This document shows positions 1-4,186 of a DNA stretch of 6,457 nucleotides, one piece after another. The position numbers were made by a program, and so were the translations under genes. The stretch comes from Holophagaceae bacterium UBA706. GTDB lineage: Bacteria > Acidobacteriota > Holophagae > Holophagales > Holophagaceae. Where the stretch lies: positions 1 to 6,457 of the forward strand of contig DBME01000015.1 of assembly GCA_002298155.1 (NCBI GenBank), given 5' to 3'. Below the pieces are notes generated by a model that saw nothing but the letters and a program-made list of their open reading frames with translations, ran no database searches and was not told where the DNA came from. Numbering within the stretch: position 1 is the stretch's first letter; each line of letters opens with the position of its first letter.

Positions 1-395
1 CCATCGAGGCCGCCCGCGCCGGCGAGCACGGCAAGGGCTTCGCCGTCGTCGCCGCCGAGGTGCGCAAGCTCGCCGAGCGCTCGCAAGTGGCGGCACAGGA
101 AATCGGCGAACTCGCCGGCTCCTCCGTCAAGATGGCCGAGAAGGCCGGCAGCCTGCTCGACGAGATGGTGCCTTCGATCAAGAAGACTTCCGATCTGGTG
201 CAGGAGATCGCCGCCGCCTCGCAAGAACAATCCGCCGGCGTCGGCCAGATCAACGGCGCCATGGGCCAGCTCAACAAGGCCACCCAGCAGAACGCCTCCG
301 CTTCCGAAGAGCTTGCCGCCACCGCCGAGGAAATGGGCGGGCAGGCCGCCCAGCTGCAAGACCTCATGGGCTTCTTCAAGGTAAACGCTCGCTAA
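1..395 (+). CDS. Methyl-accepting chemotaxis protein, C-terminal signalling arm (5' end outside window)
   Basis: This is the last 130 codons of a chemoreceptor, read from base 3 to the TAA at 393-395. It opens at the hairpin tip of the cytoplasmic coiled coil: [20 protein letters not shown] followed by RKLAERS, the near-invariant segment that contacts CheA and CheW. The rest is the returning helix, rich in Ala, Gln and Glu, with likely methylation-region features ([19 protein letters not shown]). It ends in [10 protein letters not shown] with no xWxxF-type CheR/CheB tethering pentapeptide. Sensor, membrane and HAMP parts lie outside the window, so the ligand cannot be inferred. The stretch from the tip to the TQQN motif is about one heptad shorter than I recall for E. 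coli Tsr, which would suit a shorter class such as 34H. It is followed by cheR after 27 bases, so it is probably the receptor this module adapts. Family certain; class tentative. Confidence 0.95.
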   Translation, partial: IEAARAGEHGKGFAVVAAEVRKLAERSQVAAQEIGELAGSSVKMAEKAGSLLDEMVPSIKKTSDLVQEIAAASQEQSAGVGQINGAMGQLNKATQQNASASEELAATAEEMGGQAAQLQDLMGFFKVNAR

Positions 396-422
396 CGCGG
401 CCACCCCTCAGACGCATCCTCC

Positions 423-1244
423 ATGGCCAAACTAGAACCCCCGGAAATCAGCGATCCCGAGTTTCGCCAGTTCCAGCAGCTGATCTACAAGATCGCCGGC
501 ATTAGCATGGCCGACAGCAAGAAGGTGCTGCTCGTCGGCCGTCTGGGCAAGCGGCTGAAGGCGCACAATTTCAGCAGCTTCGCCGAGTACTACCGCTACG
601 TCACCGCCGCCGGCCACGCCGACGAGTTGCAGACCATGGTGGACCTGCTGACCACCAACGAGACCTATTTCTTCCGCGAGCAGGCGCATTTCGACTATCT
701 CGCCGACGTGATCCTGGCCAAGCATCCGCCGGGCCGCCCGTTCGACGTCTGGAGCGCGGCCTCGTCCACCGGCGAGGAGATCTACACCATCGCCTTCACC
801 CTGGCCGACACGCTAGGCATCGACGCGCCGTGGACCATCACCGGTTCGGACATCTCCACCCAGGTGCTGGCCGTCGCCGAGCGCGGCCACTACTGGCTGG
901 ACCGCACGCGCGGGCTGCCCGACAGCTATCTGCGCAAGTACTGCCTGAAGGGCGTGCGCACCCAGGAAGGCAGCTTCATGATCGCCCCCGAGATCAAGCG
1001 CCACACGCGCTTCCGCCAGGTGAACCTGAACCGCCAACTGCCCGACATGGGCAAGTTCCACGTGATTTTCCTGCGCAACGTGATGATCTATTTCGACGCC
1101 GACACCAAGCGCGAAGTCGTCGCTCGCCTGGCCCGCCAGCTGCACCCTGGCGGCTACCTGATCATCGGCCATTCGGAAAGCCTCAACGGTCTCACCGACA
1201 CCCTGCGCGCCGTCAAACCGACCATTTACCAGTTGCCCGCATGA
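423..1244 (+). CDS. cheR: Chemotaxis protein methyltransferase CheR
   Basis: CheR transfers methyl groups from S-adenosylmethionine to glutamates on chemoreceptor helices, raising kinase output during adaptation; it is cytosolic at the receptor array. The protein has 273 residues, normal for a stand-alone CheR without TPR repeats. Residues about 10-65 form the helical N-terminal domain (EFRQFQQLIYKIAGI and on). TNETYFFRE at 78-86 is the conserved linker motif. WSAASSTGEEIYT at 110-122 is the SAM-binding loop (usually GEEPYS, here with Ile for Pro), SDIS at 142-145 is a second SAM contact, and RNVMIYF at 218-224 and GHSES at 249-253 are standard C-terminal motifs. The ATG at 423 is the first possible start after the in-frame MCP stop at 393-395, although no clear Shine-Dalgarno precedes it. 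Of 20 Arg codons 18 are CGC, unlike the genes after cheB. Confidence 0.97.
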   Translation: MAKLEPPEISDPEFRQFQQLIYKIAGISMADSKKVLLVGRLGKRLKAHNFSSFAEYYRYVTAAGHADELQTMVDLLTTNETYFFREQAHFDYLADVILAKHPPGRPFDVWSAASSTGEEIYTIAFTLADTLGIDAPWTITGSDISTQVLAVAERGHYWLDRTRGLPDSYLRKYCLKGVRTQEGSFMIAPEIKRHTRFRQVNLNRQLPDMGKFHVIFLRNVMIYFDADTKREVVARLARQLHPGGYLIIGHSESLNGLTDTLRAVKPTIYQLPA

Positions 1245-1360
1245 CGACCATTAATTCGTTCCTCTTCCCGCTCAAAGGGGTGGGCGCGGTTCAGCCGCTG
1301 CGCGCCGTCCGCGTCATCGACTTGCCGCCCCCGTGCGCCGGCCCGGCGGAGGCGACGTGA
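1241..1360 (+). CDS. Doubtful 39-codon ORF coupled to cheR and cheB
   Basis: The ATG at 1241 overlaps the cheR stop (ATGA) and the TGA at 1358-1360 overlaps the cheB start (GTGA). The frame therefore bridges the spacer exactly, as a translationally coupled gene would. The 39-residue product begins [20 protein letters not shown], is Pro- and Ala-rich towards the end, and resembles no family I recognise. Against it: no Shine-Dalgarno precedes the ATG, and the same frame is already open through the 3' part of cheR (back to about 830), so openness here may just reflect high GC. It may be a real small coupling ORF, the scar of a lost gene, or nothing. Confidence 0.2.
   Translation: MTTINSFLFPLKGVGAVQPLRAVRVIDLPPPCAGPAEAT
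1348..1352 (+). promoter_or_regulatory. Shine-Dalgarno GGAGG fixing the cheB start
   Basis: A consensus GGAGG ends 4 bases before the GTG at 1357. It favours this start over the in-frame GTG at 1333, which would add eight residues (reading RRPGGGD) that are not part of a receiver domain. Confidence 0.75.
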
Positions 1361-2430
1361 GCGAAAAAATCAAGGTGATGATCGTCGATGACTCGGCGGT
1401 CGTCCGCCAGGTCAATCGCGAAACCCTCGAACGCGAATCCGACATCCAGGTCATCGGCGTCGCCGCCGATCCGCTCTACGCGCTCGACAAGATGAAGACG
1501 CAGTGGCCCGACGTGCTGGTCATCGACATCGAGATGCCGCGCATGGACGGCCTCACCTTCCTCAAGAAGATCATGGCCGAGCACCCGACGCCGACCATCG
1601 TCTGCTCCTCGCTGGCCGAAAAGGGCGCGGCGGCGACCATGGAAGCGCTCGCCGCCGGCGCGCTCTCGATCATCACCAAGCCCAAGATGGGCGTGAAGCA
1701 GTTCCTGCAGGATTCCGCCAACGACCTGGTGCAGGCCGTGCGTGCCGCCAGCAAGGCCAACATGCGCCGCGTCGCCATCGGCATGACGCAGGCGGCGACG
1801 CCGCCGCCCAAGCTCACTGCCGATGCCGTGCTCGCCGCCCAGGCTGCCAGCACGCGTGCCATGGCCAACACCACCGACAAGGTGATCGCCATCGGCACCT
1901 CCACCGGCGGCACGCAGGCGCTGGAAGCGGTGCTGACCAAGCTGCCGGCGGTCTGCGCCGGCATCGTCATCGTCCAGCACATGCCGGAGAAATTCACCGC
2001 CATGTTCGCCGAGCGGCTCAACACCCTGTGCAAGGTCGAGGTGCGCGAAGCCAAGAACGGCGACCGCGTGATGCCCGGCCGTGCGTTGATCGCGCCAGGT
2101 GGCAAGCACATGATGCTGCGGCGTAGCGGCGCGCAGTATTACGTCGAGGTCGCCGACGGCCCGGTGGTGAACCGGCACAAGCCCTCGGTAGATGTGCTGT
2201 TCCGTTCCGTCGCGCAGATCGCCGGGCGCAACGCGCTGGGCATCATCATGACCGGCATGGGCGACGACGGCGCCCGGGGCCTGCTGGAGATGAAGCAGGC
2301 CGGGGCCCACACCCTTGCCCAGGACGAGGAGAGTTGCGTGGTCTTCGGCATGCCCAAGGAGGCCATCAAGCTCGGCGCCGCGGACAAGGTGGTGCCGCTG
2401 TCGCACATTCCGGAACTCATTTCGCGTTGA
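1357..2430 (+). CDS. cheB: Chemotaxis response regulator protein-glutamate methylesterase CheB
   Basis: CheB removes receptor methyl groups and deamidates receptor glutamines when phosphorylated by CheA, closing the adaptation loop opposite CheR. The 357-residue protein has both expected domains. The receiver spans about 3-125, with acidic pair D11/D12, phospho-acceptor D57 in [12 protein letters not shown]84/S85 and K108 in ITKPK. A linker rich in Ala, Thr and Pro covers about 140-172. The esterase domain starts near 174 and carries the catalytic triad: S182 in GTSTGG, H208 in VQHMP and D304 in TGMGDDG. The GTG start at 1357 has a strong GGAGG 4 bases upstream; the encoded N-terminus (first residue Met, then [18 protein letters not shown]) fits the family. 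It lies 112 bases after cheR, a gap where related clusters often hold cheD. Codon use resembles cheR through most of the gene, with CGG and GGG codons appearing from about 2275. Confidence 0.97.
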   Translation: MSEKIKVMIVDDSAVVRQVNRETLERESDIQVIGVAADPLYALDKMKTQWPDVLVIDIEMPRMDGLTFLKKIMAEHPTPTIVCSSLAEKGAAATMEALAAGALSIITKPKMGVKQFLQDSANDLVQAVRAASKANMRRVAIGMTQAATPPPKLTADAVLAAQAASTRAMANTTDKVIAIGTSTGGTQALEAVLTKLPAVCAGIVIVQHMPEKFTAMFAERLNTLCKVEVREAKNGDRVMPGRALIAPGGKHMMLRRSGAQYYVEVADGPVVNRHKPSVDVLFRSVAQIAGRNALGIIMTGMGDDGARGLLEMKQAGAHTLAQDEESCVVFGMPKEAIKLGAADKVVPLSHIPELISR

Positions 2431-2438
2431 AGGCGGGG
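2431..2438 (+). promoter_or_regulatory. G-rich ribosome-binding site of the receiver/kinase-like gene
   Basis: AGGCGGGG lies directly after the cheB stop and ends 6 bases before the ATG at 2445. It supports that ATG, whose product begins at once with a receiver β1 strand (KILVIDDD). An upstream in-frame start inside cheB (2334) would add 37 residues of out-of-frame cheB. Confidence 0.5.
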
Positions 2439-2444
2439 TACACC

Positions 2445-3659
2445 ATGGAACCAGGCGACAAGATCCTCGTGATCGATGACGATGCCACGCTGAGGCTGGC
2501 CCTCCGGGCCTTCCTGGAGAAGCACGGCTTCGTGGTGGCCGAAGCCCCCGGAGGGGCCGAGGGGATCGAGGCCATGCCCTGGGAGAAGCCGGCCCTCGTG
2601 CTCCTGGACCTGACCATGCCGGGCATGAACGGGTTCGAGGTGTGCCACCGGATCAAGGCCCTGCCCGAAGGCCGCAGCACGCCGGTGATCGTCATGAGCG
2701 GCCTTCTGGGCACCTCCCAGAAGCGCAAGGCCCTCCATGCCGGCGCCGTGGACAGTTTGCAGAAGCCATTGGACTACGAGGAGGTCGAGATCCGGATCCG
2801 CACCCACCTGGCCATCCGGCACCAGGAGACCGCCCTGAAGAAGGCCCTCCACGACGCCGGCGCCATGAACCGGAACCTGCTGGAACTCAACGACAAGCTC
2901 ACCCAGTCGGAAGCCGTGAAGACCCGCTTCCTCGCCCTCATGCGGAACTCCATCAACAACCCCCTCACGGACATCCTCGGCCTGGCCCGGAGCATCACCG
3001 ATCAGCCCGAGGGGTTGGAAAAGGCGCGGGATCTGGCCCGGCTCATCCACTCCAACGCCTTCCGCATGGATTGCCAGATGCGCAACGTCTTTTCCGCCGC
3101 GGAACTGGAGGCCGGGGAAGCCCGGCCCTTCATCACGAGGGTGAACGTCGCCTCCGTGGCCGCAGACGTGATGAACTCCTTCGGCGCCTGTGCGAGCGTC
3201 AAGGAGAAGACCCTGGACCTCGCCCTGGAAGGCGATCTTCAGGCCTTTCCCACGGACGGCAGCAAGCTGGAGCACATCCTGGCCAACCTGGTCGCCAATG
3301 CGCTGGATTTCACCGGGCCCGGAGGCGTCATCCGCATCCGCCTCGCCGGAGAGGCCTCGCGGCTGGTGCTGAGTGTTGCCGATGAAGGGCCGGGCATACC
3401 CGAGGCTGGGCAGCGCTACCTTTTCGCGCCGTTCCGCGCGGCGGCCGGGGAGAGCATGGCTCCCCGGGGCCATGGCCTGGGGTTGCCCGTCGCCAAGGCG
3501 CTGGCGGACCTTCTGGATGGATCGCTCCATCTGCGGTCGGAACCCGGGCAGGGCTGCGTCTTCACCCTGACCCTGCCCCGGGCTCCGGTGCTTGACGAGG
3601 TGGAGGCCGACGCCCTGGGGGGGGACATCCTCATTTTCGACGAACCCCAGGAATTCTGA
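2445..3659 (+). CDS. Receiver domain fused to histidine-kinase-like ATPase with an Asn in place of the H-box His
   Basis: This 404-residue soluble protein has no signal peptide or membrane segment. Residues 5-122 are a receiver: acidic pair D11/D12, phospho-acceptor D55 in LLDLTMPGMNG, S85 in VIVMSG and K107 in QKP. A helical linker (about 123-158) leads to a dimerisation-like helix, KTRFLALMRNSINNPLTDIL from K159. Aligned to a normal H-box (MSHELRTPL), the His position is N168. The ATPase domain (about 235-378) keeps the N-box (N281, N285), G1 box DEGPGIP (313-319), F-box and G2 box GHGLGLP (342-348). It should therefore bind ATP but cannot be phosphorylated at the usual residue. I recall RNxINNP-type H-boxes in some delta-proteobacterial receiver/kinase proteins, so this may be a subfamily trait. 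An acidic tail (379-404) ends ILIFDEPQEF. The gene follows cheB by 14 bases and precedes cheD by 2, implying an operon. Automated annotation would call it a hybrid sensor histidine kinase/response regulator. Confidence 0.88.
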   Translation: MEPGDKILVIDDDATLRLALRAFLEKHGFVVAEAPGGAEGIEAMPWEKPALVLLDLTMPGMNGFEVCHRIKALPEGRSTPVIVMSGLLGTSQKRKALHAGAVDSLQKPLDYEEVEIRIRTHLAIRHQETALKKALHDAGAMNRNLLELNDKLTQSEAVKTRFLALMRNSINNPLTDILGLARSITDQPEGLEKARDLARLIHSNAFRMDCQMRNVFSAAELEAGEARPFITRVNVASVAADVMNSFGACASVKEKTLDLALEGDLQAFPTDGSKLEHILANLVANALDFTGPGGVIRIRLAGEASRLVLSVADEGPGIPEAGQRYLFAPFRAAAGESMAPRGHGLGLPVAKALADLLDGSLHLRSEPGQGCVFTLTLPRAPVLDEVEADALGGDILIFDEPQEF

Positions 3660-3661
3660 AC

Positions 3662-4177
3662 GTGGTCCCCGGCATCGAGGGTCCGGCGACCCACTACCTG
3701 TACCCGTGCACCGTATTCGTGCACCGGGCGGAGTACATCGTCTCGACGATCCTGGGCTCCTGCGTGGCCGTGTGCCTGCGGGACCGTGTCCTGGCCATGG
3801 GCGGGATCAACCACTACATGCTCGCCCTCTGGAACGGCGACGGCCTGCCCACCCCCAAGTACGGCAACATCGCCATCGAGACCCTCCTCAAGGCCATGCT
3901 GGGGCGGGGCTGCCTCCGGGAGAACCTCACGGCCAAGATCTTCGGGGGGGCCAACGTCATCGGGTCGGGGCAAGGCGCCTTCAGCGTGGGCGAGCGCAAC
4001 ATCGCCCTCGCCCGGGACGTGCTGGCGCGGGAAGGGCTGCCCATCGTGGCCGAGGACGTGGGAGGCGACGCGGGCCGCAAGATCATCTACAACACCCGCA
4101 CCGGCGTGGTGCTGGTCTCCCGCTTGAAGCGCATGGACGGCCAGCCTCTGGTCCTGCCGGACGGCAGGCCACGCTAG
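3662..4177 (+). CDS. cheD: Chemoreceptor glutamine deamidase CheD
   Basis: CheD hydrolyses receptor glutamine side chains to glutamate, maturing methylation sites; in many species it also binds CheC or CheY-P. The protein has 171 residues, normal for the family. STILGSCVAVCLRD (28-41) carries the catalytic Cys, C34, and GGINHYML (47-54) the catalytic His, H51. The Cys-His spacing of 17 equals that of T. maritima CheD (C27/H44). The Thr partner is S28 by strict spacing, or T29. IFGGANVIG, VGERNI and the late DVGGDAGRKIIYNTRTG are further family motifs. The start is the GTG at 3662 with AGGA at 3649-3652, 9 bases upstream; the next Met is M46, past the catalytic Cys, so no shorter start works. 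Only 2 bases separate it from the kinase-like gene, suggesting coupled translation. No CheC is visible. Codon use matches the kinase-like gene rather than cheR. Confidence 0.95.
   Translation: MVPGIEGPATHYLYPCTVFVHRAEYIVSTILGSCVAVCLRDRVLAMGGINHYMLALWNGDGLPTPKYGNIAIETLLKAMLGRGCLRENLTAKIFGGANVIGSGQGAFSVGERNIALARDVLAREGLPIVAEDVGGDAGRKIIYNTRTGVVLVSRLKRMDGQPLVLPDGRPR
4153..4168 (+). repeat. Perfect 16-bp inverted repeat at the end of cheD
   Basis: CCTGCCG and CGGCAGG form a perfect dyad around a 2-base centre (in RNA, a 6-bp stem with a GGAC loop). It encodes the LPDGR of CheD, so chance is a real possibility. It lies just upstream of the TAGAAT hexamer, over the expected -35 position, and could be an operator. 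No T-tract follows, so it is not a standard intrinsic terminator. Confidence 0.35.
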
Positions 4178-4180
4178 AAT
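4175..4180 (+). promoter_or_regulatory. Candidate -10 element (TAGAAT) of a leaderless promoter for the uvrA-like gene
   Basis: TAGAAT differs from TATAAT at one base and ends 6 bases before the ATG at 4187. Transcription would then begin at or next to the A of the ATG. The gene has no convincing Shine-Dalgarno, which fits a leaderless mRNA. The first three bases are also the cheD stop codon. No good -35 hexamer is seen 16-18 bases upstream, so this rests on one short motif and its spacing. Confidence 0.4.
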
Positions 4181-4186
4181 CGGCCC

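Noticed and set aside
1333..1356. Upstream GTG start for cheB
   Set aside because: It adds eight residues not typical of CheB and lacks a ribosome-binding site, whereas the GTG at 1357 has GGAGG 4 bases upstream.
1291..2406. 371-codon minus-strand open frame over cheB
   Set aside because: Antisense shadow with His/Gly/Asp-rich low-complexity product; cheB on the + strand has all catalytic motifs.
2334..2444. Upstream start for the kinase-like gene inside cheB
   Set aside because: The added 37 residues are out-of-frame cheB sequence; the receiver begins right after the ATG at 2445.
4178..4186. Intrinsic terminator after cheD
   Set aside because: The nearby hairpin at 4153-4168 lies inside cheD and is not followed by a T-rich run.
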